From positions 1,674,001 to 1,738,000 of the forward strand of contig CP019454.1 of NCBI GenBank assembly GCA_002951815.1: a DNA stretch of 64,000 bases, read 5' to 3'. The notes beneath the pieces were generated by a model. The model saw nothing but the letters and a program-made list of their open reading frames with translations. It was not told the origin of the DNA and ran no database searches. Shown here in pieces: positions 37,154 through 50,228 of the stretch; positions within the stretch are counted from its first letter, which is position 1; each line of letters opens with the position of its first letter. This DNA comes from Sulfobacillus thermotolerans. Lineage in GTDB: Bacteria; Bacillota; Sulfobacillia; Sulfobacillales; Sulfobacillaceae. A program made the position numbers and the translations under genes.

Positions 37154-38566
37154 ATGGCACAGGAGTTGCACGATGAATGCGGCGTGTTTGGCATCTATGG
37201 CGATCCTCAAGCCGCGCTGAAGTCCTATTGGGGGACATTTAGCCTGCAGCATCGGGGCCAAGAAAGCGCAGGATTGGCCGTCTTGCATGAGGACGCCATT
37301 ACCGTGAATAAGGGCATGGGATTGGTCACCGAGGCGCTAAAGGTCGAGCAAGAAAGCCAGCGTATTGGCCACGCGGCGATTGGCCATGTGCGCTATTCCA
37401 CGACGGGAGAATCTTCATTAGTCAATGCCCAGCCGTTGCTGATGAAGACCCGATTTGGTTTGTTGGCATTGGGGCAAAATGGCAACTTGGTAAATGGGGA
37501 GTCCTTGCGGGAACGTCTTGAAAGCCAAGGAGCGATCTTTCAAGGGACAACGGATAGTGAAGTGTTGGCTCATTTGATTGCCAGGAGTGCTGAGCCGTCT
37601 TTTTATGATGCACTAAAGGAGTCATTGCGCCTGTTAGAAGGAGGCTTTGCGTTTACCGTGTTAACGCCACAAGCCCTGTATGGCGCGCGCGATGTCCACG
37701 GCATCCGCCCCTTGGCTCTGGGACAGACCAAAGAAGGGGCCTATATTTTGGCGTCGGAGTCGTGTGCTTTTGATGTGGTTGGGGCTCGTTACGTGCGCGA
37801 TATCGAACCCGGGGAACTGGTGCGTATTAATGACGATGGGATAGAGACGGACCGTTTCGTCGAAAAAAAGTCGGAACGGGCCTTATGTGCGTTTGAAATG
37901 ATTTATTTTGCCAGACCGGATTCCCGTATGGAAGGACAAAGCACGCACGTTGTGAGGCGACGCCTAGGACAGATCTTGGCGCAAGAAGCCCCAGCCCGGG
38001 CCGATGTCGTCGTAGGGGTGCCGGACTCTAGCATTCCTGCCGCCATGGGATATGCCCAAGCGTCGGGGTTACCCTTTGATTTTGGGTTGGTCAAAAACCG
38101 GTACGTGGCAAGGACGTTTATTGCACCCAGTCAAGCCTTGCGTGAATCGGCTGTGCAAATGAAGTTGTCGGCGGTTCGTGATGTGGTATTTGGCAAACGG
38201 GTGATTTTGGTGGACGACAGTTTGGTACGAGGTACCACATCTCGCCACTTAGTGCAACTCCTGAGGCAGGCGGGAGCTACGGAAGTCCATATGCGGATTG
38301 CGTCGCCGCCTTATACCGATCCGTGCCACTATGGGATTGATACGTCCCGGGCTACAGAACTCGCCGCTCGCAATATGAACATTGAAGAGATTCGTACGAT
38401 GGTAGGAGCCGATTCTTTGGCCTATTTGTCGCTTCAGGGACTAAAAACCGGTCTTGGGCAACAGGGCTGGTGCATGGCGTGTTTCGGGGCAGGCTATCCC
38501 GTTCCTTTAGAGGAACAGCCAGTTTTGCCGCTGATGCAACGACCAATCGGGGTGAAGGGAGATTAG
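37154..38566 (+). CDS. purF: Amidophosphoribosyltransferase
   Basis: A 470-residue enzyme for the first purine step. A short propeptide (MAQELHDE) precedes the catalytic Cys in ECGVFGIYG, so it is probably self-cleaved. The PRPP loop is VILVDDSLVRGTTS. Cys residues at RALCAFEMIYFARPD, SPPYTDPCHYG and GWCMACFG match the four [4Fe-4S] ligands of the Bacillus enzyme, so an oxygen-sensitive cluster is likely. Confidence 0.96.
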   Translation: MAQELHDECGVFGIYGDPQAALKSYWGTFSLQHRGQESAGLAVLHEDAITVNKGMGLVTEALKVEQESQRIGHAAIGHVRYSTTGESSLVNAQPLLMKTRFGLLALGQNGNLVNGESLRERLESQGAIFQGTTDSEVLAHLIARSAEPSFYDALKESLRLLEGGFAFTVLTPQALYGARDVHGIRPLALGQTKEGAYILASESCAFDVVGARYVRDIEPGELVRINDDGIETDRFVEKKSERALCAFEMIYFARPDSRMEGQSTHVVRRRLGQILAQEAPARADVVVGVPDSSIPAAMGYAQASGLPFDFGLVKNRYVARTFIAPSQALRESAVQMKLSAVRDVVFGKRVILVDDSLVRGTTSRHLVQLLRQAGATEVHMRIASPPYTDPCHYGIDTSRATELAARNMNIEEIRTMVGADSLAYLSLQGLKTGLGQQGWCMACFGAGYPVPLEEQPVLPLMQRPIGVKGD

Positions 38567-38568
38567 TG

Positions 38569-39588
38569 ATGCCGGAGCCAAAGCGGCCCATGAATTACCG
38601 TGACGCGGGTGTGGATATTGACCAGGGTAACGAAGCGGTAAAGAAAATCCGGCCCTGGGCGGAAAAAACCCAGCGTCCCGAAGTGTTAGCGGGTGTTGGA
38701 GGATTTGCGGGCGCCTTTGCGTGGAATCAGGCTGGAGTCCTGTTAGCCGGGGCTGATGGGGTGGGCTCGAAATTATTATTGGCCCAGCAGCTCAACAAGC
38801 TAGATACGATAGGCATAGACTTGGTGGCCATGAATGTCAACGATATTCTCGCCCAAGGGGGTGAGCCGTTATTCTTTCTCGACTATATTGCTACGCACCG
38901 GGTCATTCCCGAGGAAATTGAAACGGTGGTGGCGGGCATCGCTCAGGGGTGTTTGGAAGCGGGCTGTGCGCTTTTGGGAGGCGAAACCGCTGAATTGCCG
39001 GATTTATATGCCCCAGGGCATTTTGATTTAGCGGGCTTTGCTGTGGGTCATCAGCGCTATGTACCGCCTGCTCTCCCTGAGCCGGGAGATGTCGTTTTGG
39101 GCTTAGCTTCCAGCGGTTTTCATTCTAACGGTTACCAATTGGTCCGGCGCATCATTGCGGACAACGGCGTCGATTTGAATGCCCCTCTTTTTGACGACAA
39201 CGGCGTCTCATGGGGCAGTGCGCTCTTAACCCCAACTCGCATCTATGTGAAGGCCGTTCGGGCCTTATGGGATCATGCCATCGTCAAGGCTATGGCGCAT
39301 ATTACGGGGGGCGGTTTAGTAGACAATCTTCCTAGGACCTTGCCCGAAGGGGTCGCGGCCGTTATTCGCAAACAGTCATGGCCGATTTTACCCTTGATGA
39401 GTCGCGTGGCCGAAATGGGCTGCATGGAGGATCAGGAGTTTTATCGGACCTTCAATGCGGGTATCGGCTTTACGGTTGTTGTGGCGCCAGACCGAGTCGG
39501 TCAAGCCCAGACCATCCTCGCGCAGCACCAAGTGGCGTCCTATCCCATTGGGCGGATTACCCAAGGTCAAGGGGTGGTATGGGAATGA
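38569..39588 (+). CDS. purM: AIR synthetase
   Basis: A 339-residue cyclo-ligase. MNYRDAGVDIDQGNEAV begins the protein, ADGVGSKLLLA is the ATP/Mg site, and LLGGETAELPD and HITGGGLVDNLPR follow. ATG 38569 has AAGGGAG upstream. The end overlaps purN as ATGA. Confidence 0.96.
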   Translation: MPEPKRPMNYRDAGVDIDQGNEAVKKIRPWAEKTQRPEVLAGVGGFAGAFAWNQAGVLLAGADGVGSKLLLAQQLNKLDTIGIDLVAMNVNDILAQGGEPLFFLDYIATHRVIPEEIETVVAGIAQGCLEAGCALLGGETAELPDLYAPGHFDLAGFAVGHQRYVPPALPEPGDVVLGLASSGFHSNGYQLVRRIIADNGVDLNAPLFDDNGVSWGSALLTPTRIYVKAVRALWDHAIVKAMAHITGGGLVDNLPRTLPEGVAAVIRKQSWPILPLMSRVAEMGCMEDQEFYRTFNAGIGFTVVVAPDRVGQAQTILAQHQVASYPIGRITQGQGVVWE

Positions 39589-40196
39589 AATGGGCGGCAC
39601 TTGTGGGGGGATATGGAAGCAACTTAGAGGCCATGTTGGAATATGGCAATGCGGTGCATTTGGTCATTTCGCATAAGGCCAACGTCCGGGCGCTCGAGGT
39701 AGCCGAAAAATATCACGTGCCTCAGGTTGTTTTACTTCCGAAAGCGTATGAAAGTCGACAAGCTTTTGATGCAGCTTTGTTAGCGGTTTTGCAAAAAGAA
39801 AACATTGAGGCATTGGCGTTGGCAGGGTACTTACGTTGGTTGGGCCCTGAAGTCATCGCCCACTACAGGGGGCGGGCCGTCAACTTGCATCCCGCCTTGC
39901 TGCCTTCGTTTCCGGGTCTTAATGCCATCGAGCAAGCTTTTGCTCATGGCGTGTTTTGGACCGGGGTTACAGTCCATTTTGTGGATGATGGCCATGACAC
40001 GGGCCCAATCATCGCACAGGCGGCGGTACCACGGTACCGCGAAGATACGTTGGACGACTTGCGGGAACGTATTCAGCATCATGAGCACCGTCTGTATCCC
40101 CGAATTGTGGAGGCGGTCGACAAGGGGATCGTTCATCTTGAAGGAGAACATGTAATCTGGGAGGAGTCTAAATCGTGGATCAATGGGCATTATTAA
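39585..40196 (+). CDS. purN: GAR transformylase
   Basis: A 203-residue 10-formyl-THF-dependent enzyme. VGGYGSNLEAML is the phosphate site; the catalytic Asn and His lie in VNLHPALLPSFPG and the Asp in DDGHDTGPII. ATG 39585 overlaps the purM stop; ATG 39579 is two codons earlier. It overlaps purH by 22 bp. Confidence 0.95.
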   Translation: MKWAALVGGYGSNLEAMLEYGNAVHLVISHKANVRALEVAEKYHVPQVVLLPKAYESRQAFDAALLAVLQKENIEALALAGYLRWLGPEVIAHYRGRAVNLHPALLPSFPGLNAIEQAFAHGVFWTGVTVHFVDDGHDTGPIIAQAAVPRYREDTLDDLRERIQHHEHRLYPRIVEAVDKGIVHLEGEHVIWEESKSWINGHY

Positions 40197-41698
40197 GCGT
40201 TAGTGATAAGACGGGTATCGTGGAATTAGCCCAGGGGTTTGTGGATCAAGGCATTGGGTTGTTAGCGAGTGGCGGAACTTATCAATACTTACGAGATCAC
40301 GGCTTAACCGTCAAGTCGTTGGAAGACCTGACGGGTTTTACAGAGATATTAGGCGGCCGCGTGAAAACACTGCACCCGCGCATTTATGCGGGAATTTTAT
40401 CACGGGAAACCCGTGACGATGTTAACGACCGTCAAAAAGTTGACGCACCCCATGTGGTGGCGGTCGTTGTGAACTTGTATCCCTTTGAGGCATTTCTCAA
40501 CCAAGGGGCGGATCAAGCCACCCTAATTGAAAAAATTGATATTGGTGGCGTCGCTTTGATTCGGGCTGCGGCCAAGAACTTCCAGCACGTGGCCGTGGTG
40601 GTTGATCCTAGTCAATATGCCACCGTTCTGGCCAAGCCGCTTCATGCCGTGACAGTGGAAGAGAGGCGGCGGTGGGCCTATCAGGCCTTTAACCATGTTG
40701 CGTACTATGATGCTTTAATTGCGCAGAGTTTTGGGGATTGGGAAGGCCACCAAGCGGAGCTACCGGAACTATACGTCGTGGCAGGCCGCAAATCGGGCAT
40801 GTTGCGTTATGGAGAAAATCCTCATCAACGCGCGGGGTTTTATGCTCAGACACGGGACGTCGGATTTCAGAGTGCAAAGCTTCATCAAGGGAAAGCCTTG
40901 TCTTATAACAATTTAGCGGATGCTGACACCGCGTGGCGTCTAGCCGCGACGTTGACGGCACCGGCTGCGGTGGCGGTGAAGCATCAGACGCCCTGCGGCG
41001 CGGGGGTGGGGCAAAGCCTCGCTGAGGCATATGAGAAAGCGTATCAGGCCGATCCGGTGTCGATCTTTGGAGGCATTGTGGCCTTAAATGGCATCGTGGA
41101 TGCGCCATTGGCCAACCGCCTCACGGAGATTTTTTTGGAAGTTATCATTGCGGAAGGATTTACGGATGAGGCTTTAAAGGTGTTGAGCGCCAAAAAGAAT
41201 GTGCGAGTACTGGAGATGCCCTTTGTGTTGCCCGAGCAGTCAGAGGAAATTCGCACGGTAACCGGTGGATTTTTGGTCCAGGAGCGCGACCGTATTACCG
41301 TTCCGTGGCAGTCGCTAAAGCAAGTGGCGGGACCGGCGGTATCACTGGCAGAATACGAACAGGATATTACGCTAGCTTGGGCAACTGTGGGATTTGTGAA
41401 GTCGAATGCGATTGTTGTTGTGAACGCGGGCATGACCGTGGGAATAGGTGGAGGGCAAACGAACCGCATTGATGCGGCCAGGCAAGCACTGGCTCAAGCG
41501 GGTGATAAGGCCCATGGCGCCGTTTTGGCATCCGATGCCTTTTTCCCGTTTGGGGATGTGATGGAAGAAGCCGCGAAGCACCGCATTGGGCTTGTAATTC
41601 AGCCAGGTGGCTCGGTGCGGGATAACGAGTCCATTGACGCCGCTAACGCCCATGGAATTCCCCTGTTCTTTACGGGAGAGCGCCATTTTCGGCATTAA
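40175..41698 (+). CDS. purH: AICAR transformylase / IMP cyclohydrolase
   Basis: A 507-residue bifunctional enzyme for the last two IMP steps. The cyclohydrolase half has LLSVSDKTGI and GGRVKTLHPRIYAG; the transformylase half has LRYGENPHQRA and VKHQTPCGAGVG. GTG 40175 has GGGAGGAG upstream. Confidence 0.97.
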   Translation: MDQWALLSVSDKTGIVELAQGFVDQGIGLLASGGTYQYLRDHGLTVKSLEDLTGFTEILGGRVKTLHPRIYAGILSRETRDDVNDRQKVDAPHVVAVVVNLYPFEAFLNQGADQATLIEKIDIGGVALIRAAAKNFQHVAVVVDPSQYATVLAKPLHAVTVEERRRWAYQAFNHVAYYDALIAQSFGDWEGHQAELPELYVVAGRKSGMLRYGENPHQRAGFYAQTRDVGFQSAKLHQGKALSYNNLADADTAWRLAATLTAPAAVAVKHQTPCGAGVGQSLAEAYEKAYQADPVSIFGGIVALNGIVDAPLANRLTEIFLEVIIAEGFTDEALKVLSAKKNVRVLEMPFVLPEQSEEIRTVTGGFLVQERDRITVPWQSLKQVAGPAVSLAEYEQDITLAWATVGFVKSNAIVVVNAGMTVGIGGGQTNRIDAARQALAQAGDKAHGAVLASDAFFPFGDVMEEAAKHRIGLVIQPGGSVRDNESIDAANAHGIPLFFTGERHFRH

Positions 41699-41728
41699 AA
41701 AGTGCGCAAGGAACAGGAGGCGATGGTC

Positions 41729-43003
41729 ATGCTAGCTTTACGCGATATGCAAGGGATTGTGGTGATCGGGTCAGGCGCTCGCGAGCATGCGATTTTGTGG
41801 GGGTTAGCGCAACAAGTACCCCAGGTGCCGTTGTATGCAGCTCCCGGGAACCCGGGTATGGAACAGTGGGCTTCATGCCTCGGATTGGACACCGTGGCCG
41901 ATATTGTGCAGTGGGCAAGTCAGCAGTCCGGGCCGTTGTTGGTCATCATTGGACCGGAAGGCCCTTTAGCCGAAGGCTTGTCGGACCACTTGCGAGCTCA
42001 AGGCCATGTTGTGGTGGGGCCTTCCAAAGAAGCAGCCAGGCTGGAGAGCAGCAAGGCGTTTGCTAAAGAGTTTATGGATCGTCATCACATTCCGACCGCT
42101 CGTTGGACATTATTTCATGATCCCAGCGCGTTGGCCGCCTACACTGCGCAATATGCTGAGTGGCCCTTGGTACTTAAGCAAAGCCGCTTGGCGCAAGGCA
42201 AGGGGGTCGTGGTAGCGGCTGACGAGACAGTGGCCAAAAAAGCTATTGCGGAGTGGTCGGAGGATCCGACGGTTTATGACGATGGGGTGATTGCCGAAGC
42301 TTGTCTTGTCGGACGTGAGGTCTCGGTGCATATTTTGACGAATGGCCAAGACTATGTATGGATGCCATTAGCCCAAGATTATAAGCGCTTAAGCGAAGAT
42401 CCGCAGAGTCCCAATACCGGCGGCATGGGGGCGTATGCGCCCGTCACGTGGCTGACGGATGCAGACCGAAAGGCGATTCAAACCGCCGTGCTCGACCCCT
42501 TGATGCAAGCAATCCAAAAAGACCATTTACTTTACCGCGGTGTGTTGTACGTCGGTATTATGATGACGGCGCAAGGTCCCATGGTGCTCGAGTTTAATGT
42601 GAGGATGGGCGATCCCGAAACGGAGGTTATTATTCCGATTTTGGATGTGGACTGGATTCAGTGGTGGTGGGAATTGGGCCAAGGGCACTTACATGCTCAA
42701 ACATTGCCCGAACCCGCCCGTGCGGCCGTCGCGGTCGTGCTAGCCTCTGACGGCTACCCGAAAACCCCTCGGCGTGGGCAGCCGCTCGCGATAACGCCGA
42801 CAGAAGAGGCGATTGTCTTCCAAGCGGCGACTCGCCGTGATCCGAAGGGACAACTTCAAGCGAATGGGGGGCGGGTATTGACGGTTGTAGGACTTGGAGC
42901 CAGCATTTCCGAGGCGCGGCGCCACAGTTACCAGCAAGTGACCGCCATTGATTTTCCTTTCAGCTGTATGCGGCACGATATTGCGCTTGAGGCGTTAGAG
43001 TAA
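41729..43003 (+). CDS. purD: GAR synthetase
   Basis: A 424-residue ATP-grasp ligase. VVIGSGAREHAILW is the N-terminal signature, GPEGPLAEGL, VLKQSRLAQGKGVVV and GGMGAYAPV follow, and EFNVRMGDPETEV is the catalytic segment. ATG 41729 has AGGAGG 8 bases upstream; GTG 41702 is less likely. It is the last gene of the pur operon. Confidence 0.95.
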   Translation: MLALRDMQGIVVIGSGAREHAILWGLAQQVPQVPLYAAPGNPGMEQWASCLGLDTVADIVQWASQQSGPLLVIIGPEGPLAEGLSDHLRAQGHVVVGPSKEAARLESSKAFAKEFMDRHHIPTARWTLFHDPSALAAYTAQYAEWPLVLKQSRLAQGKGVVVAADETVAKKAIAEWSEDPTVYDDGVIAEACLVGREVSVHILTNGQDYVWMPLAQDYKRLSEDPQSPNTGGMGAYAPVTWLTDADRKAIQTAVLDPLMQAIQKDHLLYRGVLYVGIMMTAQGPMVLEFNVRMGDPETEVIIPILDVDWIQWWWELGQGHLHAQTLPEPARAAVAVVLASDGYPKTPRRGQPLAITPTEEAIVFQAATRRDPKGQLQANGGRVLTVVGLGASISEARRHSYQQVTAIDFPFSCMRHDIALEALE

Positions 43004-43057
43004 ATTTTAGGTTAATGGGGCATTCTGAACACATGAAACTGTTCGGAGGTGCCACTA

Positions 43058-43690
43058 GTGCACAATGGGCTTCGTAAGACCTTCATGGTAACGGCTACGG
43101 GATTGCTGCTGTGGACTGCTGCGGGCTGCAGCTTTACCATGGGAGCTCCCGCCCCAGAACATGGCAGTACAGCCTCAACGAATCAAACGGAGGGCACTGC
43201 TAGCTCGGGCAGTTCCTCGTCTGCGAGCGGTGCGTCATCAGGGAGCTCGGGGGGAGCATCTGGGGCTTCAGGCGGGACGGAACCCTCTATGCAAATTCAA
43301 AAAGCTGTTCGCGATGAGATGGAAACACCGAAAATGCAAAAAATGATAGCGGAAACGGTTTCCACGTCGCAGTTGCAACAAGCGTTGATGACGCCGGCTG
43401 GCCAGTCCACCATGGAGAAAGCCTTACTCATGGTGGTCAATAGTCCTACGTTTCAAAAGACCTTGGAAATGGATGTCACAAAGGCCATGAGTACATCTAA
43501 GGTGACACAGATTATTGATACCGCAGTAAAGGCGAGTCTTATGAAGATGGCGACGAGTTCATCCAGCAGTGCGTCAGGAGGTAATGCATCAGGCGGCACG
43601 AGTTCTTCCTCCACGTCCAGCGGGGCGTCCTCTTCGATGAGTGGGGGGCAGGGGTCCTCTGCGACAAAAAGTGGGTCGGGAAGCGAATAA
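43058..43690 (+). CDS. Ser/Gly-rich lipoprotein, possibly GerD-like
   Basis: A 210-residue exported protein. A hydrophobic signal ends at WTAAGC, a plausible lipobox. A low-complexity Ser/Gly/Ala linker occupies about residues 40-75. The middle (about 80-170) is a series of imperfect units of the type TPKMQKMIAETV, TPAGQSTMEKAL and SPTFQKTLEMDV, a layout that recalls the spore-germination scaffold GerD. A second Ser/Gly/Ala-rich tail closes the protein. GTG 43058 has CGGAGG upstream, partly inside a TCTGAACA...TGTTCGGA inverted repeat (43024-43047). The GerD reading is by pattern only. Confidence 0.75.
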   Translation: MHNGLRKTFMVTATGLLLWTAAGCSFTMGAPAPEHGSTASTNQTEGTASSGSSSSASGASSGSSGGASGASGGTEPSMQIQKAVRDEMETPKMQKMIAETVSTSQLQQALMTPAGQSTMEKALLMVVNSPTFQKTLEMDVTKAMSTSKVTQIIDTAVKASLMKMATSSSSSASGGNASGGTSSSSTSSGASSSMSGGQGSSATKSGSGSE

Positions 43691-44139
43691 GGCTGGGGTC
43701 GATATCGCGAGCCCATGTTCGGGCAGAACCCCGTCAGCAACCAGGATACGGCAGGCTGGTGTTTCCATACGGAAAAGGAAATAAAAATTTTCTTTAGTAC
43801 CACAGGGATGGAATCCCAAATTCATGAACGTCCTCAGTCCTCCTTACTCTAGATAGGTGGTTTGGGGGCGTTTGTTGCGTCAGGAAAGGTATCAGCTCGC
43901 GGGGATCGGGTAAATGAGTAAACCTTACGACCAGTGCGCGTGTGTAATCGTTGATCACGACGCCACGCATCAGGCGCAAGCTGCGTGAAATTGCAATGTC
44001 TCTTGCTGCAGGAAGATGAGGGAGTGACCATGTGCAATAGCGTAAAATGTTGTTGGCACATTGCTTGTACGGATTGTGCCTACCGGTGCAATGCCAATTG
44101 ACAAAATATCCGATAATCCCGCTCCTTTATGCGAGGTCG
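43691..44139. other. Non-coding stretch with possible structured RNA
   Basis: About 450 bases without a convincing gene; the minus-strand frames here have no ribosome site or homology. The first 80 bases can fold: GGGGT and ACCCC enclose a GCCC...GGGC hairpin, followed by CCAG...CTGG and TTTCC...GGAAA stems (about 43694-43778). I cannot match this to a known RNA family. Confidence 0.35.
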
Positions 44140-44167
44140 TTGACTCTGGCTAAAAATAGGCTATAGT
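44140..44167 (+). promoter_or_regulatory. Promoter of the TrpR-like gene
   Basis: -35 TTGACT (44140-44145), a 16-base spacer and -10 TATAGT (44162-44167). Confidence 0.7.
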
Positions 44168-44210
44168 GAAAAGACAACGGACCATGATAATGGTGATAGG
44201 AGTGTCCTTT

Positions 44211-44504
44211 ATGAATGCAAAGCTTCGTACCAAGGAAACGGCCATGTTGTGTCAAGCGTTCTTGGCCCTGGAGGCCGAGGAGGAATGCTTGGCGTTCTTT
44301 GAAGATTTGCTAACCGTTCAAGAACTGCAGTCCATTGCCCAGCGCCTTGCGGTGGCGCAGTTGTTGGATCAGGGGCAGACGTACGAAGACATTGCTCGTT
44401 TGACAGGTGCCTCGTCGGCTACGATTTCTCGAGTCAAGAGAGCCCTGGCATTTGGCGCGGATGGCTATCGTCTCGTATTGGACCGATTGGCGAAAGCCCG
44501 ATAA
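44211..44504 (+). CDS. YerC/YecD-type TrpR-like transcriptional regulator
   Basis: A 97-residue TrpR-superfamily protein. DLLTVQELQSIAQRLAVAQLL is the core and YEDIARLTGASSATISRVKRAL the helix-turn-helix. It matches the YerC/YecD family, found in Bacillus just before pcrA-ligA, as here. ATG 44211 has ATAGGAG upstream; the frame from 44166 begins inside the -10 box and is rejected. Confidence 0.92.
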   Translation: MNAKLRTKETAMLCQAFLALEAEEECLAFFEDLLTVQELQSIAQRLAVAQLLDQGQTYEDIARLTGASSATISRVKRALAFGADGYRLVLDRLAKAR

Positions 44505-44553
44505 TTTTTTATCTAAAAACTTTAACACACTACTGTGGTAAGGCGGTGTAGTC

Positions 44554-44844
44554 ATGCGGGTGGAAGTGTTGTTGGCAGAAGCCGGGTTTAGTGAGCATGG
44601 ACGGGTTAAGGGCTATGCCTGGCACGATACACAATCCTTAGACATTTGGTATTGCTTGCCGAATACAAAAGTGGCTGAGGATGAACTGACAGCGTTGGTC
44701 GCGTCTATACAAGGGACGTTGCTAAACTCGCCTCTGAATGGAGAGAACCCCAGCAAAGCCCACTGCGCCAGGCGGCGAGTGTTGATTGCGCCCGAAGATT
44801 CCAGTCTGTCCTATGCCTGCAGCAATTATGCGTCATTCCATTAG
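44554..44844 (+). CDS. Hypothetical 96-residue protein
   Basis: I do not recognise this protein. It has no signal peptide or membrane helix, four Cys (WYCLPN, AHCARRR, YACSN) and a mixed alpha/beta look. Start ATG 44554 has AAGGCGG upstream. It sits between the TrpR-like gene and pcrA, and the pcrA -10 box follows its stop closely. It may be a lineage-specific gene. Confidence 0.5.
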   Translation: MRVEVLLAEAGFSEHGRVKGYAWHDTQSLDIWYCLPNTKVAEDELTALVASIQGTLLNSPLNGENPSKAHCARRRVLIAPEDSSLSYACSNYASFH

Positions 44845-44867
44845 ACGCGTAGTATCCGTGCTATAAT
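44841..44867 (+). promoter_or_regulatory. Possible promoter of pcrA-ligA
   Basis: Perfect -10 TATAAT (44862-44867), with TTAGAC at 44841-44846 and a short 15-base spacer. Confidence 0.5.
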
Positions 44868-44896
44868 GGCAGTTGAGGAAGTTACGGGAGGCTGCC

Positions 44897-49080
<4,184 letters not shown>

Positions 49081-49105
49081 CGGTTAAGGCAGGAAGGCAA
49101 GACCA

Positions 49106-49134
49106 TTGCAGGTGATAAAAGCAGCCCGTATAAT
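49106..49134 (+). promoter_or_regulatory. Promoter of the oligopeptide ATPase genes
   Basis: -35 TTGCAG (49106-49111), a 17-base spacer and a perfect -10 TATAAT (49129-49134). A roughly 60-base leader precedes the ribosome site. Confidence 0.7.
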
Positions 49135-49202
49135 AGGGTCGTTAAGTTGTCGGATTCTGTCAGGGTTTTTATAGCAGGGGCCAGTGGGAAGGAGAGAGCG
49201 GT

Positions 49203-50228
49203 GTGCCGCATAGGGTACTGGACGTAAAGAATTTAAGCACCTACTTTTTCACGGAAGACGGTCCGGTTAAGTCCGTGGATCAGGTGAGCTTTTATATCGA
49301 TTCAGAAGAAACGCTCGCTGTGGTCGGAGAGTCAGGTTGCGGCAAAAGCGTAACATCGCTATCTATTATGCAATTAATTCCCTCACCTCCGGGTAAGATC
49401 GTGGGCGGCGAAATTCTTTTTCAAGGCGAGGATCTTTTAAAGAAGAGTCCGGATGAAATGCGCAAAATTCGTGGCAACCAGATTGCCATGATCTTTCAAG
49501 AGCCCATGACGTCGCTCAATCCCGTTTACACCATAGGCGACCAGATTGCAGAAGCCGTGATATTGCATCAAAAGCTTGACAAGCGGAAAGCATGGGAACG
49601 AGCTGTCGAGATGTTGCGGGAAGTGGGTATTCCTTCACCGGAAAAAAGGGCGCATGAATATCCGCACCAGATGTCAGGGGGAATGCGGCAGCGGGTGATG
49701 ATTGCGATGGCTATGTCTTGTAATCCCTCCTTGCTTATCGCGGACGAGCCTACCACGGCATTGGATGTGACCATTCAGGCACAGATTTTGGACCTCATGC
49801 GCAAGTTGAAACGTGAATTTCATACGGCGATTATGCTGATTACGCACGATCTGGGTGTGGTTGCGGAAATGGCTGACCGTGTCGTCGTGATGTATGCCGG
49901 GAAGATTGTAGAAGAAAGTCCTACGGTGGATCTCTTTCGAGAGCCTTTGCATCCTTATACGCAAGGTCTGTTAGAATCGATCCCGCGTTTGGATCAGCCC
50001 ACAAGTGAGAAACTTCACGTCATCGATGGGACCGTGCCAAATCCGTTGCACTTGCCGAAAGGGTGTACATTTGCGCCGCGGTGTCCCAAAGCCATGGATG
50101 TATGCCGCGAGAAGGCGCCAACACTCACGGCGGTGTCGGAGGGACGTAAGGTGAGCTGCTGGATGCATGTGGATCCCCAACATGTCGATCCCCCGACGGA
50201 TGGTTCGGGTAAGGAGGTAGCCTCATGA
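49203..50228 (+). CDS. Oligopeptide/dipeptide ABC transporter ATPase (OppD/DppD type)
   Basis: A 341-residue ABC ATPase. GESGCGKS is Walker [15 protein letters not shown] the signature, [12 protein letters not shown] Walker B and [12 protein letters not shown] the switch. The C-terminal oligo_HPY domain is rich in Cys ([14 protein letters not shown]), which in relatives can hold an Fe-S cluster. GTG 49203 has AAGGAGAG upstream. It overlaps the next ATPase by 4 bp. Confidence 0.95.
   Translation: MPHRVLDVKNLSTYFFTEDGPVKSVDQVSFYIDSEETLAVVGESGCGKSVTSLSIMQLIPSPPGKIVGGEILFQGEDLLKKSPDEMRKIRGNQIAMIFQEPMTSLNPVYTIGDQIAEAVILHQKLDKRKAWERAVEMLREVGIPSPEKRAHEYPHQMSGGMRQRVMIAMAMSCNPSLLIADEPTTALDVTIQAQILDLMRKLKREFHTAIMLITHDLGVVAEMADRVVVMYAGKIVEESPTVDLFREPLHPYTQGLLESIPRLDQPTSEKLHVIDGTVPNPLHLPKGCTFAPRCPKAMDVCREKAPTLTAVSEGRKVSCWMHVDPQHVDPPTDGSGKEVAS

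Noticed and set aside
43024-43047. Third PurBox pair upstream of the lipoprotein
   Set aside because: TCTGAACA...TGTTCGGA has the CGAAC-like core in only one arm and a spacing of 8 bases; it overlaps the ribosome site and is more likely chance or a local hairpin.
43694-43778. Cobalamin or SAM riboswitch
   Set aside because: A CAGGATAC stretch recalls the cobalamin 3' part, but the core motifs of both classes are missing and the downstream gene does not fit.
43794-44061. Two small minus-strand frames (61 and 70 codons)
   Set aside because: No ribosome site or recognisable sequence; they overlap each other and are probably chance.
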